From Adineta vaga (taxonomy: Eukaryota > Rotifera): DNA of 64,000 nt. Position 1 is the stretch's first letter; every line of letters starts with the position of its first letter. A program made the position numbers and the translations under genes. Positions 1 through 9,997 of the stretch are shown here, one piece after another. A model generated the notes under the pieces. That model was not told the origin of the DNA. It saw nothing but the letters and a program-made list of their open reading frames with translations, and did no database searches. The stretch spans positions 11,346,001-11,410,000 of the forward strand of contig CP075493.1 in NCBI GenBank assembly GCA_021613535.1. Direction: 5' to 3'.

Positions 1-866
1 AGCCATGTTTGTCGTTGTTCGTTCATAAATATAGAAGGCTTTTGTATCTTATCTTTATAGATGATACCGACTGAAAGAGTACCATCACTTACAGATTCGG
101 ATAAATGTACATTAAATCGAATTGTCTGGTAGCGTTTATTTTTCGAGAGAAAGCCTTTATCTACAGACGCAAATACTTCATGTGAATATGTTTTATTAAC
201 ATATCGGACCTCAGAATTGCCGAACATGCCATGATTAAATCTTCTACTATTCTCATCTTGTACTTCCATAGTATAAGTTTCACAGCATATTGTACGATTG
301 TTGTTTGAAAATTTGATATGATCATCGGTTGAATGATTTTGAAATTGAATTTCGTTTTCCCAGAGAACTGAAAGTTTTGTCGCATAATCAAAGCAATCAT
401 TAATATGGTATTCTAGTTGTTCAAGGCGTTGTCCGTGTTCTTGAATAATATTTTCCAATCGAATAATATCATCAAGTCGAATACAATCCAAATTAAACTG
501 CATGTTAAATGAACGTGATAGGCGTCCAAAATTAACAATAAGAATCACATTTAATACTACTTTCGAACCTTGTTCTATTATTTGAAGATTTTTATCGGAA
601 CATTTTCCATCATTATCGATCAGTTCATGGATTAATTCAACCAAATGCTCACATGTTTCACAAGCACCTTGTGTCATATTCAGAACTGCATCTTGATCGA
701 TCTCCGTTCGATAGATTCTTTTCGTTTGCCGATGTTCAGCACCAATTGTTACTTTTGATTGAAGACAATGAACATCAATCTTATATAGTTGAAGAAGATT
801 TTCATCAGGTTGAAACTCGTTACACGACATTCTTTTTTTCTTCTTTATCTTATGCTCAGATAACAT
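1..866 (-). CDS. Unrecognised protein, 3' part outside the window
   Basis: A single uninterrupted minus-strand frame runs from an ATG at 866 (another in-frame ATG is at 830) through the left edge, about 288 codons. An in-frame stop lies just upstream of the first ATG. The N-terminus is lysine-rich. A small CxxC (CETCEH) follows around residue 70, then an amphipathic, possibly coiled stretch (LDDIIRLENIIQEHGQRLEQL) near residue 125 and a beta-rich C-terminal part. No signal peptide or membrane span is seen. I do not recognise a family. The C-terminus is missing because the window ends, so the true length is unknown. Confidence 0.6.
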   Translation of the reverse strand, partial: MLSEHKIKKKKRMSCNEFQPDENLLQLYKIDVHCLQSKVTIGAEHRQTKRIYRTEIDQDAVLNMTQGACETCEHLVELIHELIDNDGKCSDKNLQIIEQGSKVVLNVILIVNFGRLSRSFNMQFNLDCIRLDDIIRLENIIQEHGQRLEQLEYHINDCFDYATKLSVLWENEIQFQNHSTDDHIKFSNNNRTICCETYTMEVQDENSRRFNHGMFGNSEVRYVNKTYSHEVFASVDKGFLSKNKRYQTIRFNVHLSESVSDGTLSVGIIYKDKIQKPSIFMNEQRQTW

Positions 867-980
867 TCCTTTTTATATTAGAAGACAAGCAAAAGTTTAT
901 TTAAGATATGACTGACTATTATATCCATAATATTTAGACTATACACACAACTTACGAGAAAACGAGAAAAAAACTGATTG

Positions 981-2272
981 TTATGAAAATAATGAAAATA
1001 GGAAAGATTTTTCTGAATTTTTCGTTTTCCAACAATAGTTTGTTCGTCTATGAATATTTTTTATTGAATGTCTTGATTTACTTAAAATCAATCGTCGCCA
1101 ATATGCATTACGTAATTTTTCCATACGATACGTTTGTTTCATGTGATAATATTTTTTCATTGAAATTTCATATAATTTCTCTTTTAAAAATTCTTCCGTT
1201 ATTTCTGTATGAGTTTGAATAATAATAACAGGTAGATCTTCATAGAGACTATTCAGAGAGGAATTCCAAACAATTGGTATCACATCAAGATATAGTGCTT
1301 CCCATGTACGATGGCAATCAATACCATTTCCACGCGGTGATAACCAAAATGAATATTGACGATTTCGTATGTAAATATCAGCAAGATTTGATCGACCGAC
1401 ACCAGGATCTTTACCAATACATGTTATAAATGATTTTGTTTTGTTTTTACGTATGCATAAATCTTTCCATATACGTCGACGAAGTCCAATTCCATCACTA
1501 TCTGCCATAAAATTGATTAAGAGAAGATTTTTTCTATTTGAACTACTTTTATCAAACAATACTCGACGAGTCATATCAATTGGTTGAATATAATGTAATG
1601 GTTCATCGATATCACCATAGAGTTGTGGTACTGTATGATGATTTTGTTGTTTATAAATTGTTTTCATTGCTTCAACCATTTCGTAACATTGAAGTCCTAA
1701 ACTGCAATGCTTTTTTAGAGAGTTTTATCTATTTGTAGTTTACCGATAGGAATATGGGTAAATTTCTTGCTTTTTGAACCATCAATTTCACCATTTTGAC
1801 CGAACCAATGAATAATTTTCGAATCGACTCGTTCCAAATAGTCCAAATTTGGTGAAGATAAGTCACCTTCGCCTGTTATTAAAACAAATTTATGAATGAG
1901 ATGTGGATAAATGTCCATGAAAAATCTACTAATTGCCCAAATACTAACATAAATAATACTACCATCAGGTAAACACGGAGCTATATGTCGTGCGTTTGTT
2001 GTCGTTTCAATTTTTTCATTAAATTGATTAGGCCAACCATAAATCCAATCAGCCATATTACGAAAATTCAATTGACAGATAAAGTCAGGATGATGTTGAG
2101 TAACATGTTTTGAATCAAATTCAAGACAAGTAGACGATAAATTAATGGTATAGGGACATAGTTTTGTACAGTCAAACAATTCTTGTTGGTTTGATAATTT
2201 CCTACGATTAATTAGAAGATGAACAATGTAGAACGTGAAAATGGAAAAGAGAACAACAATATAACGTCTCAT
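981..2272 (-). CDS. Exostosin-like (GT47-type) glycosyltransferase, type II membrane protein
   Basis: Two exons, 2272-1744 and 1696-981, are joined across a 47-bp GT..AG intron (1743-1697) in phase 1, giving 414 residues. Without this intron the frame would hit a stop at 1715, so the splice model decides the reading. Residues 4-22 form a hydrophobic segment after a basic N-terminus, as in a Golgi type II signal anchor. Residues 296-311 (SPRGNGIDCHRTWEAL, followed by a hydrophobic stretch with IPIVW) match the conserved C-terminal nucleotide-sugar motif of exostosin-like transferases. By family knowledge it would add a sugar to a glycan in the secretory pathway. The acceptor cannot be read from the sequence. 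Confidence 0.7.
1697..1743 (-). other. 47-bp spliceosomal intron
   Basis: The donor GTAAAC and acceptor TTTAG lie on the minus strand. Joining in phase 1 keeps the glycosyltransferase frame open. A nearer AG (TTGCAG) would give a stop immediately, so the TTTAG is preferred. Confidence 0.7.
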
Positions 2273-2794
2273 GAGTATATCGATATAGCGCGCACCCCTC
2301 GTCTAAATGAATAACTTCTCTGTGTATATACATATTTATTCATTAAAAAAAAGTTGAACTACATGGTCTATCTCGTATGTAAACTTGTGAAGTAATGATG
2401 TCACCATATATCATCTTTCGTTCTCGTCATATGTTCGTCAGATGATATCACATGATAGCATATGTCCTATTTGTGTCATGTACTATAGTGAACCTTTTCT
2501 CATCCTTATATAAACTCCCTATTTTGTTATTAATAAACAGTATTGTATATACAAATACATATAGATTTATCTTCTTCTATCGTAACAAAGTACTATTTAT
2601 TGCATCAACTATACTATAATGAGGAGAAATAATAAATGATATCTCCATTCATTTTCATGAATATATATATTATACTAAAAGATGTCATTGATGAATTATA
2701 TAAGTATAGAAGATTTGTTTTTATTTCAAATGCTAACAAAAAAAGAAAACAGAATTATTTCCCTGAGATTATGTATATAGAATTGTGTTATAGA
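2273..2794. other. Intergenic, promoter side of the glycosyltransferase gene
   Basis: AT-rich DNA with no convincing coding frame. It holds the 5' flank of the gene starting at 2272 and the 3' flank of the ART-TPR gene, both on the minus strand. I see no repeat or RNA gene in it. Confidence 0.5.
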
Positions 2795-5700
2795 TCAGTT
2801 TTCGAGTCGTAATATACTTTCATTGATATGTTGTTTAATATGTTTAATTATATGAGATGACGATGAATAGTTCTTATTATAAATCGATAAGGCTGTTTTA
2901 TATTCAGCTACTCCTTGATTGAATTGACCATTTTGAATATGAATTTTAGCCATAATTGCATAAATATCAGCTAATGATGAATCTTTTAATGAAGTAGTTT
3001 CAATTGATTTATTAAAATAATATAAAGCTTGATTATAATCACGTTTATCAAGATGAATATTTGCAATAATCAGATAATAAATATCAGTGGTGAATTCACT
3101 ATTTGAAGTTTTATTTTTGACTTGTAGACGAAGTAATTTTAGAAAATAATTCAATGCTTGATCTCTATAATAAGATATGAATGAATTATTGTGAAAAATT
3201 TGATAGAGATTAATAAGTAATTTTTGTTCCGATTTTGTTTGTGTATCAATTAATTGTTTCCAATGATCGGATGGTATTTCTTCCGTAGGATTATACACAT
3301 GTCTAATTGAATAAATTTTTCCTATCATTGTATAGATTTCTTCGATTACTAAATTTTGACTTTCACAAAAAATACATCGACTAAAGAAAAGTAATGCTTC
3401 GTCATAAATCTTTCGATGAAAATAAATATATGCCATTGTTTTATAAACATTTACTAATGAAGAATCTTTTGTTGTCTTTTTATCAACAATCTTCGTTAAT
3501 AGTTTATAAAAGTAGAGTAATGCTTGATTATAATCTTGTTTTGTTAGATTAATATTAGCAATAATTTTGTAGATTTCAATGAATGAAGAATCATCGGATG
3601 GTAATGTTTTCGATTGTTTATCGAGTATTTGTTGAAAATAACTTATTGCTTGATCACGATGTCGTTGATCAAAATATTTACCTTCGATAATTTTCAACGC
3701 GCTCGATGATGCAGATGATAATGGTTTAAAGATCGATTGTTCGAAATAATCATATGTTAAATAGATCATTTGAATATAAGAATAGGTTTCTTTGATTGAT
3801 TCCGTATCAATTGATTTAGCTTGAACATGACAATCTAATAGAAGATTAAAATATAATAAAGCTCGAGAGAATTGATGTTGTTTGAAGTAGATAATTCCAA
3901 TGATTTGATAAATATCCGCTAAAGATGGATCTTCAACAAGTGTTTTTTCTAATAATTTTGTTAATAATTTTCGAAAATATTTGATTGAATGTTTTAAATC
4001 TTCTCTTTCAAAATGAATTACACCGATTAGTTTGTAGATTTCAATAATTAGCGAATCATTTATTGGGATAATTTTCAATTCATAATGAAGTAATTTATGA
4101 AAATATTTTACAGCTTGATCGAAACTTTGCATTTCTAAATAAATATCTGCAAGAATTTTATATGAATTACTTAAAGATGATTTTTCTTTGATAGATTGTT
4201 CAAAATATGAAATAACTCGATTGAAATAACGATGTTCATTTGAATTTTTAGTCAGAGAGATTATTCGAAATGATCTTGGTAATCGTGCGGTTGTTATAAA
4301 TTTAATTTTTGCTTTTTGCTTTGAATCGAATCGATTATGATGAAGAAAAACCTTTCCAATATTTGTTAATGTTTCATTTAAGACTTTCGAATTCGTTTCT
4401 AATTGACAATCGAATAGATGATTATAATAAATAAGTGCTTGAGGAAAATCAGATTTTTCAAAATAAATATTAGCAATCAATTTATAAAGTTTAATTAATG
4501 TTCGATAATCGGATGGTTTTGTTTTCAATTGATTTAATAATAATTTCTTTAGATAAATTAATGCTTGATCATAATTATGTATTTCCATATTGATGTTTCC
4601 AATAACTTTATAGATGTCAATTAACATGGGATCTGTTGATGATTTCGTTGTTAATTCATTTTTCATTAAATTTTCATAGGAAACTAATGCATCATCCATA
4701 TTTCGTTTTTCTAATTGAATATTTCCAAGAACTTTATATAAATGACTTAGTTTCGGATCTCCAACTTGAAGTTTTTCCAATTGAACTTTCAATAATTCTT
4801 CAAAATAACGTAGAACTTGATCTAAATGTCGTTTTTCAAAATGTACACTTTCAATCATTCGAAATGAATCCGTTAAATCAATTGTATTTGTTATTCGATT
4901 TTGCATTTGTGTCATGATTAAATTTCCAAAATAGAGTAATGTATTATCGAAAAAATTATTCTGCGCATAGATATTACCGATAATTTCATAGATATCATCA
5001 ATTAATTTTTCATCTAACGGTTTTACTCGTGATTGAGCATCAACTAATCGATTTAAATGAATCAATGCCAGTGAATAATCTTCCGTTTTTAAATAAAGAT
5101 TTGCAAGAATTTTATATATATCAATTAATGATGGATCATCTGGAAGTTTACGTTCCAAATCATTTTTCAATGATTTACGAAAGTTATCTAATGCTTCATC
5201 TAAAGCATCTTTTTTCAAATATGTCTGTCCGATCGTATTGTATGTTTCTGTAATAGCAGGATTGCCTGTAGATAATCGTTGTAATTGATTTTTCAGAAGT
5301 TTATCGAGATAATCTAATGCTAAATCATAATTATTTCTTGCGAGATAAGTATTACCAAGAAGTGAATAAGTTTCTGCTACGGATGGATGTTTTCCGGATA
5401 ATGTTTTCAATTGATTTTCAAGTAATTTATGAAAATATTCTAATGCTCGATCATAATCACCTTTCTTTTTATAGAGTGAACCGAAATTTTTAAAACTTTC
5501 AGCAAAATCCGAATGATTATTTGGTAAAGATTTAAGTTGTAGATCATAGGCTTTCTGTATACATTCAAATGCTTTTGTTTCTTGGTCGAAATCAGAATAC
5601 ATCTGTCCCATAGCAATATAAGTATAACCTAAATCTGGATGATCAGAAGATAATGCTTGTTGTTGATTTTGAATTGCTCTTTCAAACATATTTATTGCTT

Positions 5701-7057
5701 TGTCAAATTGTTTTAAAGCTGTAAAGATTTTGCCAAATTCTATAAATGTATTTGCCATGGTCAATGACGTTGCATTGGATTGAGTTGTTAAACATTTATA
5801 TTGATATTCTAAAGCAATTTTATAATTTTTCATTCGAAAATGTAATTTCGATAGACCAGAATAAGTTATTGAATGATTATTTTTATCGATCTTTAATGCT
5901 TGTTCATAATGATGAAAAGCTAGTGGATAATTTTCTTGATACGAATGAATTAATCCTAAATCATTATGGCATTGTACAATAAGAGGATGATCTTTAGATT
6001 TCGAATCTTTCGATAAATAATTCATTGCTACATCTAAATGTTTTCGTGCATCATCATATTCTCCTTTCTTTTCATTAACTTGTGCAAGTCCATGATAACA
6101 ACTTGCTATATCTAAATCATCTTTTATTAATTTATCTTTTAATAATGTTTCATAATGTATTTCAGCTTCGTCAAATTTTTGCATTTGTATCAAATACGTA
6201 CCGAGACATACTAAAACATTCTTTCCTTCTAATTCTTTTTCTAATTCTTCTTGAAATCGAGTCAAATCACCATCTTCATCACTACATAATGTTAAATTTG
6301 CTCGCCAAATTTGTAATTTCTTATCAAACCAGATTTCATCAATACGAAAAACACAACCAAACATAAATAAAACTTCGTCTTCTTTTGCAAATGCACTTAA
6401 ATTTTTGACATCAGCATATGGTCGAGTAGATTGTTCTAAATTCAGAGAAATTTCTAATAAGATCGTTGTTAATGTATCTGATTTTGCTCCACTCATAGCA
6501 AATTCTAAAGCTTGTTGTCGATTTGTACTTGTGGATAGAAATGAATTCATAGAAAGTAATTGACCTTTGGCATATTTTATTCGATTAACTTCATCAACAC
6601 TTATCATTTGTCCACGATAAACTGTTAGAAATCTTGATGGACTTGTAACTAAAAACATGATTTGTTCATAGGCTAATTGATTATATAAATCACGAATAAA
6701 TTGAGTAAAAGCTATTAAATCTCCGATATTTTGTGTTCGTAATGCTTTATTCAATAAACGATAAATACATGATTCACGTGTATACCAATAAACAGCTTTC
6801 GTTCCTTTATAACTAGTATCATATTCGATCATAATAGTTTTATCTTTTTCATCTGTTGGCACAAAATGTTCAATCAGTTTGATTTTTTCAGATGAATCGA
6901 TCAAACCATTCGCTAATAAACGTTTAAGAATAACTTGATAGAGTAGAAATTCTCCATTTAAACTATTATGTTGACTTTGCATATCTTGTAAGCAAAAGAC
7001 ATTTGCCATTGAACCAGCATTTCCACTCGTTTTACTTACAGATTTTCTTCGCAACAT
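2795..7057 (-). CDS. ADP-ribosyltransferase-tetratricopeptide repeat protein, 1420 aa
   Basis: An intronless frame. Residues 90-235 hold an arginine-type ADP-ribosyltransferase fold of the R-S-E class: YRGQ with Arg148, FLSTS with Ser175-Thr-Ser177, and the ExE pair Glu226-Asp-Glu228. These residues would bind NAD and carry out transfer to a protein acceptor. From about residue 270 to the end there are roughly two dozen TPR-like units of about 40-42 residues, many with the pattern Y..I..IY...K....AL.Y. A basic break near residue 960 separates two TPR blocks. ART-TPR fusions are a known expanded bdelloid family; TPRs normally mediate protein binding. There is no signal peptide, so it is probably cytosolic. 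All catalytic positions appear intact. Confidence 0.85.
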   Translation of the reverse strand: MLRRKSVSKTSGNAGSMANVFCLQDMQSQHNSLNGEFLLYQVILKRLLANGLIDSSEKIKLIEHFVPTDEKDKTIMIEYDTSYKGTKAVYWYTRESCIYRLLNKALRTQNIGDLIAFTQFIRDLYNQLAYEQIMFLVTSPSRFLTVYRGQMISVDEVNRIKYAKGQLLSMNSFLSTSTNRQQALEFAMSGAKSDTLTTILLEISLNLEQSTRPYADVKNLSAFAKEDEVLFMFGCVFRIDEIWFDKKLQIWRANLTLCSDEDGDLTRFQEELEKELEGKNVLVCLGTYLIQMQKFDEAEIHYETLLKDKLIKDDLDIASCYHGLAQVNEKKGEYDDARKHLDVAMNYLSKDSKSKDHPLIVQCHNDLGLIHSYQENYPLAFHHYEQALKIDKNNHSITYSGLSKLHFRMKNYKIALEYQYKCLTTQSNATSLTMANTFIEFGKIFTALKQFDKAINMFERAIQNQQQALSSDHPDLGYTYIAMGQMYSDFDQETKAFECIQKAYDLQLKSLPNNHSDFAESFKNFGSLYKKKGDYDRALEYFHKLLENQLKTLSGKHPSVAETYSLLGNTYLARNNYDLALDYLDKLLKNQLQRLSTGNPAITETYNTIGQTYLKKDALDEALDNFRKSLKNDLERKLPDDPSLIDIYKILANLYLKTEDYSLALIHLNRLVDAQSRVKPLDEKLIDDIYEIIGNIYAQNNFFDNTLLYFGNLIMTQMQNRITNTIDLTDSFRMIESVHFEKRHLDQVLRYFEELLKVQLEKLQVGDPKLSHLYKVLGNIQLEKRNMDDALVSYENLMKNELTTKSSTDPMLIDIYKVIGNINMEIHNYDQALIYLKKLLLNQLKTKPSDYRTLIKLYKLIANIYFEKSDFPQALIYYNHLFDCQLETNSKVLNETLTNIGKVFLHHNRFDSKQKAKIKFITTARLPRSFRIISLTKNSNEHRYFNRVISYFEQSIKEKSSLSNSYKILADIYLEMQSFDQAVKYFHKLLHYELKIIPINDSLIIEIYKLIGVIHFEREDLKHSIKYFRKLLTKLLEKTLVEDPSLADIYQIIGIIYFKQHQFSRALLYFNLLLDCHVQAKSIDTESIKETYSYIQMIYLTYDYFEQSIFKPLSSASSSALKIIEGKYFDQRHRDQAISYFQQILDKQSKTLPSDDSSFIEIYKIIANINLTKQDYNQALLYFYKLLTKIVDKKTTKDSSLVNVYKTMAYIYFHRKIYDEALLFFSRCIFCESQNLVIEEIYTMIGKIYSIRHVYNPTEEIPSDHWKQLIDTQTKSEQKLLINLYQIFHNNSFISYYRDQALNYFLKLLRLQVKNKTSNSEFTTDIYYLIIANIHLDKRDYNQALYYFNKSIETTSLKDSSLADIYAIMAKIHIQNGQFNQGVAEYKTALSIYNKNYSSSSHIIKHIKQHINESILRLEN

Positions 7058-7707
7058 ATTGAAAATGATTATTCTAAATAGTTGCGAAATTGAATTTAAA
7101 CTTTATTTCATTATTTCCTTTGAAAATTTGCACTAACCTTTCCTTTCAATTTCACGGAAAAAAAATCGAATAGATAAGTAATTAATATTGCACTTGATTT
7201 CTATATTTGTTGACGATGTAAAGAATACATCACCTGTAAATATTATGTATTCAAACAATGACCTTGCATTATACCACGTGTTTTTCTTTCGTTCCGATAA
7301 ATTATCTAGATACATTTAATATACATGTAACATAGATAATTAAGATAGGATGATTGGTAAAAAAGAAGTAATCGTTATGAAATATGGGGTATTTTTTGAA
7401 AAGACATGATGAATATGAATTTAAATTATTTTCGAACATTTCTATTCGATGTACTGATGAATCAAGAAAGAAAAAGAATACATGAAATTTTGTTATATAT
7501 TTGCATCATTATATTGACAGTTTAGTATGACTGAATAAATCACATATCGATAATATCATATAGAGTCTTATTCTTTTCGTTTCTTTTCATCGCTTCTATC
7601 ACGGCCATATGCTGCCGTATATTATTGATCGATACTCTTTTATTTGAATCTTATTTTCGAGATTGCTATACTATAGTTATTCGTTGTAATATATAAATTC
7701 AGACGCA
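7058..7707. promoter_or_regulatory. Divergent intergenic promoter region
   Basis: This stretch separates the head-to-head starts of the ART-TPR gene (minus) and the EEP phosphoesterase gene (plus), so it should hold both promoters. A TATATAAA-like element lies near 7690, about 15-20 bp before the plus-strand ATG. Short frames inside it have no family resemblance. Confidence 0.45.
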
Positions 7708-8433
7708 ATGATGAGTTTGAGAATAATGACATTCAATGTTGCTGCTTGTCGTGAACCATCTCGTGGTATTGTTGATGTAGCACAAACAATTGAACAAGAA
7801 CAACCAGATTTTGTTGCTCTGCAAGAAGTTGATAAGTTTACACGTCGATCAGGTTCTGAAATTGATCAATTAGTTGAACTTGCTCGTCATGCACACATTT
7901 CTCATATGTTATACGTTCCTGCAATGGATTATCAAGGAGGACAATATGGAAATGGAATTCTGTCAAAACATGATTTTGATACTGTTGCACTAACACATCT
8001 TGATGGACGAAATCAAGGTGAACCAAGATCGTTAGGAATCGTCTCATTTAAGTTAAACAATGATGAAAAACTTTTCTTTGGCGTCGTTCATCTCGAACAT
8101 GAGATTGTAGAGCTTCGTGAAGCACAAGTAAAAGAAGTAATTGAACTTTATCGACGTATGGAACTTTACAAGCAGCCATTCATTCTAGCTGGTGATTTTA
8201 ATGATGGACCAATCAGTCAAACAATTCAATTAATAACAACGGAATGTGATTTACAATTGCCGTATGATCAATGTTCAAAAACATTTCCGGCAGATAATCC
8301 TACTATAACAATTGATTATATTTTCATGAATCAGAAAGCAATGGAAATGTTTGAATTGAATAGTTATCGTACATCGAACACAAATATTTCATCGGATCAT
8401 CTTCCATTAATTATGGAACTTAAACAAAAATGA
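7708..8433 (+). CDS. Endonuclease/exonuclease/phosphatase (EEP) family phosphoesterase
   Basis: An intronless frame of 241 residues. The fold-defining motifs are present in order: TFNVA near residue 8 (metal-ligand Asn), LQEVD near 44 (metal-binding Glu), a VVHLEHE segment near 128, AGDFND near 167 (catalytic Asp/Asn), IDYIF near 207 and SDHLPL near 233 (the terminal Asp-His pair). Members cleave phosphodiester or phosphomonoester bonds in nucleic acids, lipids or inositol phosphates; the substrate here is unknown. There is no signal peptide. Length and absence of introns resemble the short single-domain bacterial members, so horizontal origin is plausible. ATG at 7708 is followed by a second ATG, and either could start translation. 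Confidence 0.85.
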   Translation: MMSLRIMTFNVAACREPSRGIVDVAQTIEQEQPDFVALQEVDKFTRRSGSEIDQLVELARHAHISHMLYVPAMDYQGGQYGNGILSKHDFDTVALTHLDGRNQGEPRSLGIVSFKLNNDEKLFFGVVHLEHEIVELREAQVKEVIELYRRMELYKQPFILAGDFNDGPISQTIQLITTECDLQLPYDQCSKTFPADNPTITIDYIFMNQKAMEMFELNSYRTSNTNISSDHLPLIMELKQK

Positions 8434-8990
8434 TGATCTTCTAAACAAAGTTTTTCTTCTCTGGTTACTTTTTGACTATATACTGATCGTTCAGTTATAT
8501 CACTATTTTACTAATAAATATTCTAGAGTGAACGACTAAAAGGAAAATTTGCACTTAATAGTTGTTTTCGTGATACATTAAGATGTATTACCTTGAGAAA
8601 TATCAATTAAAAAAACATATAGACAGGTCTATTTTTCTCATTTCGATTCTTGATTTGCCTAGACGAAACCAGGTGATATATCTAGAAAATATCAGCAAAG
8701 TCTGCCCATATTTTCCGTTACATTTAATTATTACCGATAGTATTCATGTAATATCACGCAATTTTTTTATGACATGAATGTTTTCTTTTCAATGTGAATG
8801 AAGAGAATGAGCACATTGTTTTTTTGTGTCAACAATTTAATGGAAAATAAAGTACACGGAAAGAAATTTCTATAGATAATAAGCGGAAAGGTATGGTGTA
8901 TTTTATACTGACCTATAAAACGATGGTAGATGTAAACAACAACATATACAAATTTCAATCACATATTTATTCGTCAATTGTTGTATAGCA
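8434..8990. other. Intergenic plus 5' UTR of the Gly/Trp-rich gene
   Basis: No supported coding frame. A CTATAAAA box near 8914 precedes a likely transcribed leader that ends at the strong donor GTAAGT at 8991. Confidence 0.4.
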
Positions 8991-9079
8991 GTAAGTTTGT
9001 TTTTTTTTGATTGATGCATTTGTCTTCAATCGAAGATTTTTTGGCAATAGAAATAATATTGATCGTAAATTAATTTTAG
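8991..9079 (+). other. Probable 5' UTR intron (89 bp)
   Basis: A consensus donor GTAAGT at 8991 and a TTTTAG acceptor ending at 9079 place the ATG of the next gene directly after the splice junction. The only upstream ATG frame closes with TAG just before the donor, which supports a non-coding leader exon. Confidence 0.45.
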
Positions 9080-9384
9080 ATGTCTACAACTCGTGCTGCT
9101 GCCACGACTGCTGGCTTATTCCGACCACAAAGTTCGTTCAAGTATATCTTTATTGATTTTTATTGCTTTCATTTTTAGCTCAAAATCAAGCCGCTAAACG
9201 AGACGCATGGTATGGTCCATATGGTAGATGGGGTCGTGGTTGGGGTCCTTCATGGGGATGGGGTCCTATGCCTTACAGTGGTTGGGGTGGATGGGGCTGG
9301 GGAGGATGGGGTATGCAGTTGCTCTTTATCTGAATAATATCGTAACATTGTTGTTTATTGATTTTAGATCCTTTTTGGTGGTAA
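9080..9384 (+). CDS. Gly/Trp-rich mini-protein, 66 aa
   Basis: Three exons, 9080-9131, 9179-9310 and 9368-9384, join in phase with 47- and 57-bp introns to give 66 residues. The first 25 residues are Ala/Thr/Gln-rich. The middle is built of short WG and GW units (for example GRWGRGWGPSWGWG) and the protein ends in DPFWW followed by TAA. The splice at 9310/9368 is well supported because it creates the Trp-rich ending. The 9132 donor (GTTCG) is weak but is the one that fits the frame. There is no clear signal peptide. No family is recognised. Such composition is seen in self-assembling, adhesive or RNA-binding low-complexity proteins, but that is inference only. Confidence 0.5.
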
Positions 9385-9997
9385 ACGATGAATCTGATCG
9401 GATCTATCAACTCTTCTGAACGCCTTTACATCTCACTATAAACTCTTTTCTCCTCTGCGTATCTTTGATAAAAAAATGATTGAATAAACTTTTGTAAAAC
9501 ATGAAATAAAAGAAATATTAAAGAGTTGAAGATAAAAAAATATGTACTCTATTGTTTGTACCTTTGCCGTGAACATTATAGAGATGTGAGTAACGGTTCG
9601 TACTAGATGTGGCAAGCATTCTATTATCCATAATTAACTAGTCTTGATGAACATCAATTGGCATTAATATATATATATAGATATATAACAGACACGTCTA
9701 ATAAACCATGATAGATCAGCCTTGGCGAAATTTGGCCTACTACACACTTTTGAGGAATTCTTTGACATATAAAGATCTGGGGTATGGTGTGTGTGGTCGA
9801 TCGAACTAGCGAAATCTTAGTGTCAGTGTATTCAATGATACTATGAAAAATAAAGAACAAAGTTTGTTACATATCTTATTAAAATAACTTAAAGAATGTG
9901 ATTTTATATCTTCTAAATATTACATGTTAAATAGATAACGATATTTAAAAAGAAATATTATCTAAAATGTGTCCATTCTACGCAGTTTAATTGCTTA
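9385..9997. other. Intergenic, AT-rich
   Basis: Contains polyadenylation-like AATAAA signals soon after the mini-gene (about 9483 and 9506) and a short (AT)n run near 9667. I see no coding or RNA feature. Confidence 0.4.

Noticed and set aside
653-904. Plus-strand 83-codon frame
   Set aside because: It is antisense to the better minus-strand frame that starts at 866 and runs out of the window.
1697-1743. Frameshift in the glycosyltransferase gene
   Set aside because: A 47-bp intron explains the change of frame completely.
8583-8958. Two short opposing frames
   Set aside because: No family, no splice partners, and an ATG frame here closes just before a good UTR donor; treated as leader or intergenic DNA.
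9654-9860. Minus-strand 68-codon frame
   Set aside because: Unremarkable composition, includes an (AT)n run, no domain.
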